DNA of 64,000 nt from Saccharopolyspora elongata (GCF_004348985.1 NZ_SMKW01000033.1:40542-104541); one strand, 5' to 3'; shown: positions 8,425 to 16,333, counted from the stretch's first letter. Made by a program: numbers and translations. The notes: generated by a model not told the origin, from the letters alone.

Positions 8425-8664
8425 TCACTCGTCGTCCGGCTCCGGATCAGCGAAGAACTCAAGGTGAGAACACTTGCGACAACGGAATGCGGCAATCGGC
8501 AGCCGCCTCCTTCTCCGCAACTTGATCCCGCCGAACAGGGCGTGCTCCACAGGGCCCTCGACCCAGTGCGCCTGTCGATGCGATGCAACGTCCACGCTGT
8601 TCGGCAAGAAGCCTTGCTCCAGGTCGTTTGCCCCGCAGAAGGTGCATTTCAGATCCGTTGCCAT
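8425..8664 (-). CDS. Small zinc-ribbon protein
   Basis: Starting at ATG 8664 (MATDLKCTFCGANDLEQGF) the 79-aa protein has two CxxC pairs, CTFC near the start and CRKC near the end, spaced as in a zinc ribbon, and an acidic tail (DPEPDDE). No enzymatic motif is visible. Such proteins are usually nucleic-acid or protein adaptors. A longer frame to 8703 exists but starts with an untypical sequence. It sits between two fragments of the glycosylase 3' end. Confidence 0.65.
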   Translation of the reverse strand: MATDLKCTFCGANDLEQGFLPNSVDVASHRQAHWVEGPVEHALFGGIKLRRRRRLPIAAFRCRKCSHLEFFADPEPDDE

Positions 8665-8747
8665 CCTGGAGAGGCTAGTGCCCGCCCGTACCACCCGGAG
8701 CATGAACGCCGCAATCGCGCGCTCGTCGGCGGATCCGTGAATCCGTT

Positions 8748-8832
8748 CACGTCAGCCAGCAGAACACCTTCACGGGAAGGCTGACCCCGGCGATGCTGCG
8801 CGGCGTTCTGGAGCACGCGAAGGAACTCGCGA
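8748..8832 (+). repeat. Third copy of the uracil-DNA glycosylase 3' end
   Basis: The segment encodes HVSQQNTFTGRLTPAML then RGVLEHAKELA, again matching the end of the glycosylase at 6490-6585 with mostly silent changes. It has the same upstream TCCGTGAATCCGTTCAC as copy two. It immediately precedes the HigBA-type pair. Confidence 0.85.
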
Positions 8833-8863
8833 GGGTGGGGCGAGGTCCAGCATCTCCCAGGGC

Positions 8864-8896
8864 ATAACGCTTGCCGTTATTAACGTGCTACGTTAA
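8864..8896. promoter_or_regulatory. Two adjacent palindromic operators of the HigBA pair
   Basis: ATAACG-CTTGC-CGTTAT (8864-8880) and TTAACGT-GCT-ACGTTAA (8880-8896) are both perfect inverted repeats. They share the TAACG/CGTTA half-site, with centres 16 bp apart, and end 4 bp before the toxin start. They fit cooperative autorepression by the XRE antitoxin encoded downstream. Confidence 0.75.
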
Positions 8897-8900
8897 GCTG

Positions 8901-9182
8901 ATGCTGCGATCTTTCGCTGACAAGGAGACCGAGCGTGTATGGCAACGGCGTCGTTCGCGGGTCCTCGACCCAAATGTCCAGCGGGCGGCTCTGCGCAAGC
9001 TCGCCATCCTTGACGCGGCGGAGACCGTGGAGGACCTGCGGGTCCCTCCGGGGAACCGGCTGGAGAAGCTGAATGGAGATCGAGCCGGTAAGTACAGCAT
9101 TCGGATCAACCAGCAGTGGCGCATTTGCTTCGAGTGGACGCCGGCTGGTCCGGAGAACGTTGAGATCGTGGACTACCACTGA
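8901..9182 (+). CDS. higB: HigB-like toxin (RelE superfamily mRNA interferase)
   Basis: The 93-aa protein starts at ATG 8901 (MLRSFADKETERVWQ). It contains RKLAILDAAETVEDLRVPPGNRLEKL and GKYSIRINQQWRICFEW, both diagnostic of HigB/Killer-type toxins. It should cleave mRNA on the ribosome. The toxin-first order and the XRE antitoxin 11 bp downstream are the HigBA layout. Longer upstream starts run into the operator palindromes and are less likely. Confidence 0.93.
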   Translation: MLRSFADKETERVWQRRRSRVLDPNVQRAALRKLAILDAAETVEDLRVPPGNRLEKLNGDRAGKYSIRINQQWRICFEWTPAGPENVEIVDYH

Positions 9183-9193
9183 AGGGAACGAGG

Positions 9194-9493
9194 ATGTCTG
9201 ACGAGTTCGTCATGCCTCCGGTTCACCCGGGGGAGGTCCTAGCTGAGGAGTACCTCGAACCACTTGGTGTCACTCAACATCGACTGGCCGTCGCGATTGG
9301 GGTTCCGCCCCGTCGTATCAACGAGATCGTGCACGGCAAGCGTGGAATCTCGGCTGACACCGCATTGCGGCTGGCGCGCTTCTTCGGTACGTCCGAGCGA
9401 TTTTGGCTCAACCTCCAGTCGCGTTACGACCTGGAGCGGGAGAAGAATGCGCTCGCCGACACGCTGGCTCGCATTCAGCCACTGTCTGCCTGA
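9194..9493 (+). CDS. higA: HigA-like XRE antitoxin
   Basis: This 99-aa protein is a canonical HigA/VapI antitoxin: the N-terminal PPVHPGEVLAEEYLEPLG, a helix-turn-helix with VTQHRLAVAIGVPPRRINE, and the C-terminal FWLNLQSRYDLEREKN. It binds HigB and represses the shared promoter, probably at the two palindromes at 8864-8896. GAAGGGAACGAGG precedes its ATG. Confidence 0.94.
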   Translation: MSDEFVMPPVHPGEVLAEEYLEPLGVTQHRLAVAIGVPPRRINEIVHGKRGISADTALRLARFFGTSERFWLNLQSRYDLEREKNALADTLARIQPLSA

Positions 9494-9572
9494 CGTGAAG
9501 ATGAGCCCGCCGCTGGCCGCGGGTCCGCCACGACCGGCGCTCTCCGCTCCGCCGCGTCGCTACCATCTGCCG

Positions 9573-9962
9573 ATGGTCCGCAGCAGGAAGAAGGCTCGAC
9601 GCCTCGTGATCGATGACGTGACCTTCTTGTGGTCGGTGCGTCACCAGCACCACGTCGAGCAGGACCGGGGCCAGGTCTGCCGCGAGGTCCTCGCGATCGG
9701 CCGTGCCGGAGCGCCTGGGCGAGTCCGGATCGTCTTCCAGGGAGGCGCCGGGCGGCTGGTCCCCGATGGCCTGCTGCACTCCGGAGGCGTTGGCACCGGG
9801 GGAAGTTGGCTCAACCTGCACGAGCCGGGCACCGTGCGAGCCCTGCTCGACGAGGCTTTGGCCGGCGGGTGGGACCCGACCGATCCGTCGACCGAGCAGA
9901 TCGACGGCTGGCTCCTGTTCGACGCGGTGTCTGCGCTCCGGAACGCGCCCCAGTCCGTCTGA
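9573..9962 (+). CDS. Hypothetical protein
   Basis: This 129-aa protein starts MVRSRKKARRLVIDDV and contains FLWSVRHQHHVE and RVRIVFQGGAGRLVP, ending QIDGWLLFDAVSALRNA. It looks like a single alpha/beta domain with a basic N-terminus. I do not recognise a named family. No partner gene is obvious: HigBA lies upstream, an acetyltransferase downstream, with its own start about 80 bp after higA. Confidence 0.65.
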   Translation: MVRSRKKARRLVIDDVTFLWSVRHQHHVEQDRGQVCREVLAIGRAGAPGRVRIVFQGGAGRLVPDGLLHSGGVGTGGSWLNLHEPGTVRALLDEALAGGWDPTDPSTEQIDGWLLFDAVSALRNAPQSV

Positions 9963-10040
9963 CCGTGCCCTGGCGAACGGTTCTGTGAAGACCTCGTTAC
10001 GCGTCGAGGCCGGTCGGCCGGTTCCTGACAGCATGTCGGG

Positions 10041-10562
10041 ATGGCCGCGAAATTGGTGGTCCGGGACGCCGAAGCCGGTGACGCGGAAGCGATCGGCGAG
10101 CTGTTCCGGAGGTACGTCGAGACAACGGTGACGACTTTCGAGGAAGTGCCGCCGACGGCGCAGGACTGGCGGGGCAAGATCGGCGCGATAGCGCGAGACG
10201 GCTGGCCGTTCCTGGTGGCAACGCTGGAAGACGATCTGGTCGGTTACGCCTACGTGTCCCCGTGGCGACCCAAACCCGCCTACCGCCACACCGTCGAGAA
10301 CACGATCTACCTGCACCCGGGCCACGTCGGGCGCGGCATCGGCCGCCACCTGCTCGGCGAACTCCTGCGGCGCGCGGCAGCGGCGGGCGCGCACCAGGTC
10401 ATCGCGGTGATCGCGGATACCGGCAACCCGGCATCGGAGGCACTGCACCGCAAAGCGGGGTTCGAGGTCGTCGGGAAGCTGAACGAGGTCGGCCGCAAGA
10501 AGGGGAAGTGGATCGACACGACCCTGATGCAACTCGACCTGACGACCCAGAACGCCGGCTGA
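10041..10562 (+). CDS. GNAT N-acetyltransferase, phosphinothricin-acetyltransferase-like
   Basis: This 173-aa protein is close to the PAT/Bar group: VRDAEAGDAEAIGEL at the start, TFEEVPPTAQDW, GYAYVSPWRPKPAYRHT, the acetyl-CoA loop HVGRGIGRHLLGELL and ADTGNPASEALHRKAGF. Relatives acetylate phosphinothricin, methionine sulfoximine or related amino acids. Housekeeping versions are common in actinomycetes, so resistance need not be its main role. It stands alone. Confidence 0.88.
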   Translation: MAAKLVVRDAEAGDAEAIGELFRRYVETTVTTFEEVPPTAQDWRGKIGAIARDGWPFLVATLEDDLVGYAYVSPWRPKPAYRHTVENTIYLHPGHVGRGIGRHLLGELLRRAAAAGAHQVIAVIADTGNPASEALHRKAGFEVVGKLNEVGRKKGKWIDTTLMQLDLTTQNAG

Positions 10563-10661
10563 CCGGCTTCCGGAGGCGTTCCGGTGACTCGAACGGGTGG
10601 ACCTCCATTCAGTCATCGCCGCAGGTGGATATGCGTTTACCACTGGCGGTAGCATTGCTGC

Positions 10662-11051
10662 ATGAATGCCGTGCCGCATGAGCCTGCAGGTGGGCTTCCG
10701 GGTAGAGATGCCGACTTCGCCGAGCGGTTGGCCTGGCTGTTGAGCCAGTACCGCGAACTCGACTCGAGAACGGCTGGGCCCGAAGGTGCTCCGGATCTCG
10801 ACTCCGCGCGCAACGTGCGGTCGCTCGGGCGGGCTCGCAAGGTCAGCGTGTCCATGCCGGAGGACCTGACCTCGGCCGTCCAGCATCGGGTGGGGCGGGG
10901 AGCGTTCAGCCAGTACGTCACCGACGCGGTAGCCAAGCAGCTCGAGCTCGATCTCGTGGCCGAACTCGCCGAGCTGCTCGAGGCGGAGCACGGGCCGGTG
11001 CCGGAGGAGTACTTGGCGGAGGCAGGGGCGGCATGGCCGGACGCCGAGTAG
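10662..11051 (+). CDS. Predicted ribbon-helix-helix antitoxin
   Basis: A 129-aa protein with a variable N-terminal half and an RHH-like segment RKVSVSMPEDLTSAVQ then GAFSQYVTDAVAKQLEL, followed by an acidic tail (EEYLAEAGAAWPDAE). The RHH should bind DNA and the tail should bind the toxin. The gene overlaps the downstream PIN toxin by 19 bp, supporting a cotranslated TA pair. Confidence 0.8.
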   Translation: MNAVPHEPAGGLPGRDADFAERLAWLLSQYRELDSRTAGPEGAPDLDSARNVRSLGRARKVSVSMPEDLTSAVQHRVGRGAFSQYVTDAVAKQLELDLVAELAELLEAEHGPVPEEYLAEAGAAWPDAE

Positions 11052-11467
11052 CCGCAGGCGGGGCGCTCGTTCTCGACAGCGAGGGCCTGTCGAAGCTCGC
11101 CACCGGGGATGGCCGTGCCCGCGCGTACCTCGAGACTGCGCGGCTTCGGCGCTCCAGGGTTGTGGTCAGTGCGATCACGCTGACCGAGGTGCTTCGCGGC
11201 TGCGCGCGAGATGCCCTGGTGCACCGCGTGCTGTCCCGGGTCTCGGTCGTTCCCGTGACGCCCGAACTCGCCCGCGCCGCCGGAGAACTCCTTGGTACGA
11301 CTGGATTGTCGGGGCATCGCTGCGCGATCGATGCGGTGGTGGCCGCCACCGCGATGGAGCTCGCGCGGCCGGTGGTGCTGCTGACGAGCGATCCCGACGG
11401 TCTGAGCAAGCTCGTCGAAGAGCCTGCGCGCCCGAAGCCTGAGCGGGTGGTCGTGGTGCACGTGTGA
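11033..11467 (+). CDS. PIN-domain toxin (VapC-like)
   Basis: The 144-aa protein fits a PIN nuclease: GALVLDSEGLSKLA (Asp near 15), SAITLTEVLRGCAR (Glu near 52), HRCAIDAVVAATAME (Asp near 99) and LLTSDPDGLSKL (acidic site near 118). It starts 19 bp inside the antitoxin gene. This is the third TA pair within 4 kb and belongs to a different PIN subgroup from the one at 7610. Confidence 0.85.
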   Translation: MAGRRVAAGGALVLDSEGLSKLATGDGRARAYLETARLRRSRVVVSAITLTEVLRGCARDALVHRVLSRVSVVPVTPELARAAGELLGTTGLSGHRCAIDAVVAATAMELARPVVLLTSDPDGLSKLVEEPARPKPERVVVVHV

Positions 11468-11761
11468 GCTCGGGCCGTGGTCGGAGCTCGTACGTTCGGT
11501 CCGGTGGGGGCGATCTTCCCGGAAGAATTTTCGCGGGCGTGGGCATCGGCGCTCAAGATTCGGTAGGGTGGCCTGAACCAGCCTCCATGACACCTCGGTG
11601 ATGTCAGTCTGACGTCACCCGCCGCCGCCCCTGCGGTGCGCGTACGCAGCGCGTTTGTTCGTGCACAACGCGTTGACCGTGATCGATGCCACCCGCGACT
11701 GGCGTCACATTAAGGGGGGTCGGCGCAGCGCGAATACGGTCAGTGGTGCGACCATGAAGGC

Positions 11762-13084
11762 ATGGCTGGTAAATCCGATCCCACGCGGATTCTCATCCTC
11801 GGCGGCGGTTACGTCGGCATGTACACGGCACTTCAGCTGCAGAAGAAGCTGGGTCGCCGCGAGGCCTCCGTGACGGTCGTCGATCCTCAGCCGCACATGA
11901 CCTACCAGCCCTTCCTCCCGGAAGCGGCCGCGGGTTCGGTCGAACCCCGGCACGTGGTAGCGCCACTGCGACGAGTGTTGAAGCGGTGCCATGTGGTCAC
12001 CGCCGCTGTCACCGAGATCAAGCACGACGAGAAGGTCGTGACGGTCGAGAACCCGCAGACCGGTTCCGAGGACATCGCCTACGACGTGCTGGTCGTGGCG
12101 CTCGGTTCGGTTTCGCGGCTGCTGCCGATCCCCGGCCTCGCCGAGGAGGGCATCTCGCTGAAGACCGTTGGCGAAGCCACCTACCTGCGCAACCACGTGC
12201 TGGGCAAGATGGACGCCGCGGCCAACACCGACGACCCCGAGCTGCGCAACCGGCTGCTGACGTTCACCTTCGTCGGCGGCGGCTTCGCAGGCGTCGAGGC
12301 GCTGGCGGAGCTGGAGGACATGGCCCGCTACGCCACGCGCTACTACGACAACATCAAGCCCGACGACATGTCCTGGGCGCTCGTCGAGGCCGCCGGCCGG
12401 GTGATGCCCGAGGTCAGCGAGAAGATGGGCGTCTACGTCGTCAAGGCCCTCGAAGAGCGCGGCATCAAGGTCTACCTGAACACCTTCCTGAAGTCCGTCG
12501 AGGGCGGCCACGCGATGCTCTCCGACGGCACGGAGTTCGACACCGACACCCTGGTGTGGAACGCGGGTGTGAAGGCCAACCCGGTGCTGAAGAACAGCGA
12601 CCTGCCGCTGGACGAGCGCGGCCGGGTCAAGGCCACCGCGCACCTGCAGGTCGAGGGTCTGCCCGGCGTGTGGGCGGCCGGTGACTGCGCTGCGGTCCCG
12701 GACCTGTCCAAGACCGAGGAGAACCCCGGCGCCACCTGCGCGCCTTCCGCGCAGCACGCGGTGCGGCAGGCCAACCAGCTGGCCAAGAACATGCTGGCCT
12801 CGCTGCGCGGCAAGTCGACCAAGGAGTACCGCCACGCCTACGCCGGCTCGGTCGCCGGCATGGGGCTGTACAAGGGCGTCGCCGACGTCTACGGCTTCAA
12901 GGCCAAGGGCTTCATCGCGTGGTTCATGCACCGCTCGTACCACGTGAGCCGGATGCCCACGTTCAACCGCAAGCTGCGCATCATCATCGACTGGACGCTG
13001 GCGTTCCTGTTCAAGCGCGAAGTCGTGTCGATGGGTCAGATCGAGAACCCGCGGGCCGCGTTCGAGCGGGCCGCCGAGAGCTGA
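11762..13084 (+). CDS. ndh: Type II NADH dehydrogenase
   Basis: This 440-aa flavoprotein has the FAD motif ILGGGYVGMYTA at the N-terminus, the second nucleotide-binding fold TFVGGGFAGVEALAELE near residue 180 and the FAD-contacting WAAGDCAAVPD near 302. The C-terminal amphipathic tail (SRMPTFNRKLRIIIDW) anchors monotopic NDH-2 enzymes to the membrane. It passes electrons from NADH to menaquinone without pumping protons. The 294 bp upstream hold no gene and probably contain the promoter; a hairpin follows the stop. It is a backbone respiratory gene. Confidence 0.95.
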   Translation: MAGKSDPTRILILGGGYVGMYTALQLQKKLGRREASVTVVDPQPHMTYQPFLPEAAAGSVEPRHVVAPLRRVLKRCHVVTAAVTEIKHDEKVVTVENPQTGSEDIAYDVLVVALGSVSRLLPIPGLAEEGISLKTVGEATYLRNHVLGKMDAAANTDDPELRNRLLTFTFVGGGFAGVEALAELEDMARYATRYYDNIKPDDMSWALVEAAGRVMPEVSEKMGVYVVKALEERGIKVYLNTFLKSVEGGHAMLSDGTEFDTDTLVWNAGVKANPVLKNSDLPLDERGRVKATAHLQVEGLPGVWAAGDCAAVPDLSKTEENPGATCAPSAQHAVRQANQLAKNMLASLRGKSTKEYRHAYAGSVAGMGLYKGVADVYGFKAKGFIAWFMHRSYHVSRMPTFNRKLRIIIDWTLAFLFKREVVSMGQIENPRAAFERAAES

Positions 13085-13118
13085 CCGGCGCCGAAGGACC
13101 GGGCACTCGCAGCTACGG

Positions 13119-13146
13119 GGCCGCGTGCCGGAATGGGCACGCGGCC
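13119..13146 (+). terminator. Terminator after ndh
   Basis: A perfect 11-bp GC stem (GGCCGCGTGCC / GGCACGCGGCC) with a 6-base loop is followed by TTCTCGTCC, 35 bp after the ndh stop codon. Confidence 0.8.
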
Positions 13147-13273
13147 TTCTCGTCCCCGACGCCGTGCTCCGTGCGGGCTATCTGGAGGGCGGCTAACCTT
13201 GACAATCCGTAGCGGGAAATCGAAGACTATAGCGAGTTCGTCACCTGAAAGGATGCGTCACACGGGGGAAGGG

Positions 13274-13402
13274 GTGAATCCCTTGACGCTGAAAGAACTT
13301 GCCGCCCTACTGCGGAGCGGTGCTGTTGAGGAAGGTCCGCTCGCAGACTTCGCGGAGGACTACCAGGAAGCAGCTCGGGTCTTCTGGAAGAAGGACGACT
13401 GA
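13274..13402 (+). CDS. Candidate RiPP precursor peptide (graspetide-type)
   Basis: A 42-aa frame starting at GTG 13274, preceded by GGGGGAAGG, ends 2 bp before the ATP-grasp gene. ATG 13253 would give 49 aa. The N-terminal part is leader-like (TLKELAALLRSGAVEEG). The C-terminal part is rich in acidic residues plus two lysines (DFAEDYQEAARVF, then WKKDD), the kind of residues ATP-grasp ligases join through side-chain amides. No Ser or Thr lies in the presumed core, so ester links are unlikely and amide links would be expected. The precursor role is inferred from position, size and composition; it could instead be a small partner subunit. Confidence 0.6.
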   Translation: MNPLTLKELAALLRSGAVEEGPLADFAEDYQEAARVFWKKDD

Positions 13403-13404
13403 GC

Positions 13405-14541
13405 ATGGACGAGGCCGAGGGACGGCCCGCCGACCTCGGAAACCCGCCCGGGGCGGCCGCCCAGCCGTTCCTCCGCCCGACCCCGATGCTGTTGCAGGGG
13501 CAGGACTACTTCTTCCGCTCGCCGGACACGCTGCTGGACTTCCAGGAGCGGATGTTCGGCGCGGACCTCGTCGCCGATGAGCCCGGCGACCCGGTGCCGT
13601 GCGTGCTGGTGCTGGCGCGCGCCGCCGACATGGAGATGAACGAGCTGTCGCTGGCGCTGGCCGAGCACGACATCCGCATGGTGCGCATCGATGCCGACCG
13701 CAGCCTGGACCTCGCCCTCACCATCTACACGGACACGCCGCTGATCGAGTTCCAGCGCTGGCTGCTGCGGCCGGTCCTGGTCTGGCGGCGGCACTTCGAC
13801 ATCAGCGCAATCCCGGTGGACCCGACCACGGTGCACGGCGCCTACGTCCGCGAGCAGTGGAGCGCGGTGGCGAACTGGCTCGCCTGCCGGGGTGACTGGG
13901 ATCAGGTGAACTCGGTGCGCTCCACCGAACACCTCGACCGGCTGACGCAGCTGCAGGGCGCGTCGGCGGTCGGCCTGCGGGTGCCCCGGACCGCGGTGAC
14001 CACCATGCCCGGGCGGAGCCGTCCGGGCGGCGGCCGGTGCATCGTCAAGGCGGCCGGGCACCACCTGCTCGAACCCGAGCCGGGCGCGCTGCGCGGCCTC
14101 TTCCCGCGCCCCCTGGACATCCGGCTCACCGGCGAGGCTCGCGAGCCGGCGCCGGTGCTGGTCCAGCAGTACCTCGACGCGGATCACGAGCTGCGCGTGT
14201 TCGTCATCGGCGATCGGGCGATCGGCTTCCGGGTGCAGAAGCTGGACCCGGCGCAGCTGTGGGTCGATCCTGATTCGGTAGTGGTGGAACGCGTGGAGGT
14301 GCCCGAGGACCTGGTCCAGCGGCTGTTGGCGCTGTGCCGGCAGTGGCGGCTGGACGTGGCCGGCTTCGACTTACTCGGCGTCGGCGGCGAATGGGTGTTC
14401 CTCGAGGTCAACGTGAACTGCGACTGGCGCTGGTTCGAGCACCGGGCCGACTGCGCGGACGTCTCGACCGCCGTGCACGACTGGGTGCGGAGCCGCTTCA
14501 CCGAGCTCTCGACCGCGAAGAACGGCTGGGGGAGCTGGTGA
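13405..14541 (+). CDS. ATP-grasp ligase, RiPP-maturase-like
   Basis: This 378-aa protein resembles graspetide (MvdC/MvdD-type) maturases. Signs are an N-terminal pre-grasp domain, TEHLDRLTQLQGASAVG followed by VPRTAVTT, the nucleotide-binding CIVKAAGHHLLEPE, then VLVQQYLDADHELRVFV, and the Mg-binding motif FLEVNVNCDWRWFE near the C-terminus. These enzymes activate Asp/Glu side chains as acyl phosphates and couple them to Lys, Ser or Thr of a precursor. The gene follows the small acidic peptide gene with a 2-bp gap. No acetyltransferase, protease or transporter is adjacent, so any product would be minimal. Confidence 0.75.
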   Translation: MDEAEGRPADLGNPPGAAAQPFLRPTPMLLQGQDYFFRSPDTLLDFQERMFGADLVADEPGDPVPCVLVLARAADMEMNELSLALAEHDIRMVRIDADRSLDLALTIYTDTPLIEFQRWLLRPVLVWRRHFDISAIPVDPTTVHGAYVREQWSAVANWLACRGDWDQVNSVRSTEHLDRLTQLQGASAVGLRVPRTAVTTMPGRSRPGGGRCIVKAAGHHLLEPEPGALRGLFPRPLDIRLTGEAREPAPVLVQQYLDADHELRVFVIGDRAIGFRVQKLDPAQLWVDPDSVVVERVEVPEDLVQRLLALCRQWRLDVAGFDLLGVGGEWVFLEVNVNCDWRWFEHRADCADVSTAVHDWVRSRFTELSTAKNGWGSW

Positions 14542-14651
14542 CCCAGCGCCCGCCGGCACACCGAGGTGTCCTTCGGCGGTTCGAGGGAACCGAGCGAAGC
14601 GCCACTGCGTCGTAACGTGTGCGGCACCCGCCGCGACGAGCAGTGCTGACC

Positions 14652-14725
14652 GCCCCCGTAGCCCAACTGGCAGAGGCAGACGACTTAAAATCGTCCAAGT
14701 GTCGGTTCGAACCCGACCGGGGGCA
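14652..14725 (+). tRNA. tRNA with anticodon UAA (Leu-type) but class I structure; integration site
   Basis: The cloverleaf is complete: acceptor GCCCCCG/CGGGGGC, D-arm GCC/GGC, anticodon stem GACGA/TCGTC with loop CTTAAAA (anticodon UAA), T-arm GTCGG-TTCGAAC-CCGAC. The variable region is only 5 bases (CAAGT), whereas normal tRNA-Leu is class II with a long variable arm. CCA is not encoded. The 3' half forms the left attachment site of the island that follows. Identity as Leu rests on the anticodon only. Confidence 0.85.
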
Positions 14726-14727
14726 CT
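14692..14727 (+). repeat. Left attachment repeat (attL), 3' part of the tRNA gene
   Basis: A 36-bp sequence from the anticodon stem to just past the tRNA end recurs exactly at 33397-33432. It marks the left edge of the island and matches the usual core of tyrosine-integrase attachment within tRNA 3' ends. Confidence 0.9.
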
Positions 14728-14832
14728 AGTCCTCGCAGGTCAGTGACCTGGAGAGGCGTTTTCGGGGCTAGCGGGACGGTGGAGGTATCCATCGTCTACT
14801 CATCGCTTTGGTCCTCGGCAAGGGAGTCGGAG

Positions 14833-15263
14833 ATGGGTCGACCGCCCCTCCAGATCGGCACTCGCGGCAAGATCAACACGACGCGGTTGGACGGTTGGAC
14901 GACGTCGCCTGGCGGGCGCGCACGCGGTTCCGGGCCTTCGACGGCAAGACGCGGCTCGTCGAGCGCTCCGGCCCGACGGAGAAGCGAGCCGTCGAACGGT
15001 TGGAGTCGGCGATCGAGCAGCTGCAGAAGTCCAGGGCTCGGCTGACCGTCGACTTTAAATTCCGTGACGTGGCGGGGGTATGGCTTGAGAAGGTCGCGCA
15101 GCGCCGGGCGGAGACGACCCGCGACAACTATGAGCAGACCCTGAAGAGGATTGTGCTCGACCGGATCGGTGATCTGCGTCTGCGGGAGATCAGCGTTCCG
15201 GTCCTCGAGGAGTTCTTCGAGAAGCTGGAAGCGGACGGGTATTCGGCGGGCTACCGGCGATCG
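14833..15263 (+). pseudogene. Tyrosine integrase fragment A (5' part)
   Basis: It starts MGRPPLQIGTRGKINTTRLD and encodes the arm-binding and SAM-like N-terminal domains of a phage-type integrase (FRDVAGVWLEKVAQRRAE). A tandem 8-bp duplication, GGTTGGAC at 14885 and again at 14893, shifts the frame after about 20 residues; the continuation (DDVAWRARTRFRAFDG) is in another frame. Homology to copy B stops at 15263, after SAGYRRS, so the catalytic domain is missing. It is not functional. Confidence 0.85.
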
Positions 15264-15813
15264 CTGTCAGCCTCCAGCGCACTGGACAGGGAAACGCCGC
15301 ATCGTTTGCCATCCCTACGAATGGCGACACGACTTCCAGAACGTTGGCTTGGACTTGGATGAGCAACTACGAGCCAAAGTCGCCGTCCGTCAGCACCTCA
15401 ACGGTCCAGGCGCAGCTGCAACGTGTAACATCCAACAGCAGAAGCTTCAGATCGTGCGCGCTCCTCAAATCCACTGGCGCAGAGCCTGAAACCGCCTGTG
15501 GCTGACAGTCATTGGAAGCGCAGCAATGACAGCCCAACATCACAGAGTGTGACTATCTCTGTTGTGGTGACCGAGATCCGAATGGGCCGCTCTGGGATGG
15601 CGCTGTCGCCCCGATCTTGAGGCCGGGTATAGCTGACTCGCCGATATCTGTGAACAGCATGATGTCTTTGCTGACGATGGCAAAAGGGTGAATCTATCAG
15701 TGCCTCAGGGCGTAGGCCTTGTCTAGCCCGTTCCGGGCTGACAACATGATCTCGAGCTGCGCGGACGCATTCTTGGCACTGACTGGGCAGATGCTGAAGA
15801 AATAGGAGAATTG
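15264..15813. other. Non-coding or degraded stretch before the cyclase operon
   Basis: After the integrase A breakpoint no recognisable gene is seen. Short frames such as one ending NIQQQKLQIVRAPQIHW have no clear homology. The base composition is noticeably less GC-rich than the flanking backbone. The last part should contain the promoter of the operon that starts at 15814; I see no convincing -35/-10 pair. Confidence 0.5.
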
Positions 15814-16308
15814 ATGGAAGCGGATCCATTGGGAACGGCATGGAAAATGCATGCTGCACTTGTGGAATGGACAGGTAAAGCGGACCTTAAAGCATCATTC
15901 TCCTTGACTGTGCAGTCGGTGACGCTGGTTCTTATGGGGATTCTTACCAGTTCCGGTCGGTTAGCCATGGGATCCGGGTCTGGGGCTTCGCAGATCTTGC
16001 TGTGGGCAGGATTCCTACTCATGGCAGGGGGAGCTTCGTGTGCTGCGGTTACGATATCTCCCAATCTGCGCAAAGAGCGGAGAGGGCCGAATAAGAATGA
16101 TGATTTCCTCTTCTTCGGCCACCTGCGCACCTGGGAACCAGGAGAGCTAGAGGCTGTATTGCGGGAGACGGACCCTTTGCCAGCGTTGTCCCGGCAGTTG
16201 GTAGTCATGAGTGAAATTGCCTGGGTCAAACACCGCTGGGTGCAGTGGTCCTTCATCTTAGCAGTCGTCGGAGCTGCGACGCTCGGTGTCGGTGCTGTAG
16301 TTAGATAA
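15814..16308 (+). CDS. Pycsar-type membrane effector (PycTM-like)
   Basis: This 164-aa protein matches the Pycsar effector family layout: an N-terminal helix with WTGKADLKASF, hydrophobic segments at about residues 30-48 and 62-84, then the conserved KNDDFLFFGHLRTW and LPALSRQLVVMSEIAWVKHRWVQ followed by a C-terminal membrane helix. In Pycsar systems a cyclic pyrimidine nucleotide made on phage infection triggers the membrane effector and kills the cell. ATG 15814 has AGGAGA 4 bp upstream. It is first in a five-gene run that includes a nucleotidyl cyclase. The family call is strong by motif; the messenger is unknown. Confidence 0.8.
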   Translation: MEADPLGTAWKMHAALVEWTGKADLKASFSLTVQSVTLVLMGILTSSGRLAMGSGSGASQILLWAGFLLMAGGASCAAVTISPNLRKERRGPNKNDDFLFFGHLRTWEPGELEAVLRETDPLPALSRQLVVMSEIAWVKHRWVQWSFILAVVGAATLGVGAVVR

Positions 16309-16333
16309 GGCGGTAGCCAGAGAGGCTGGCAGG

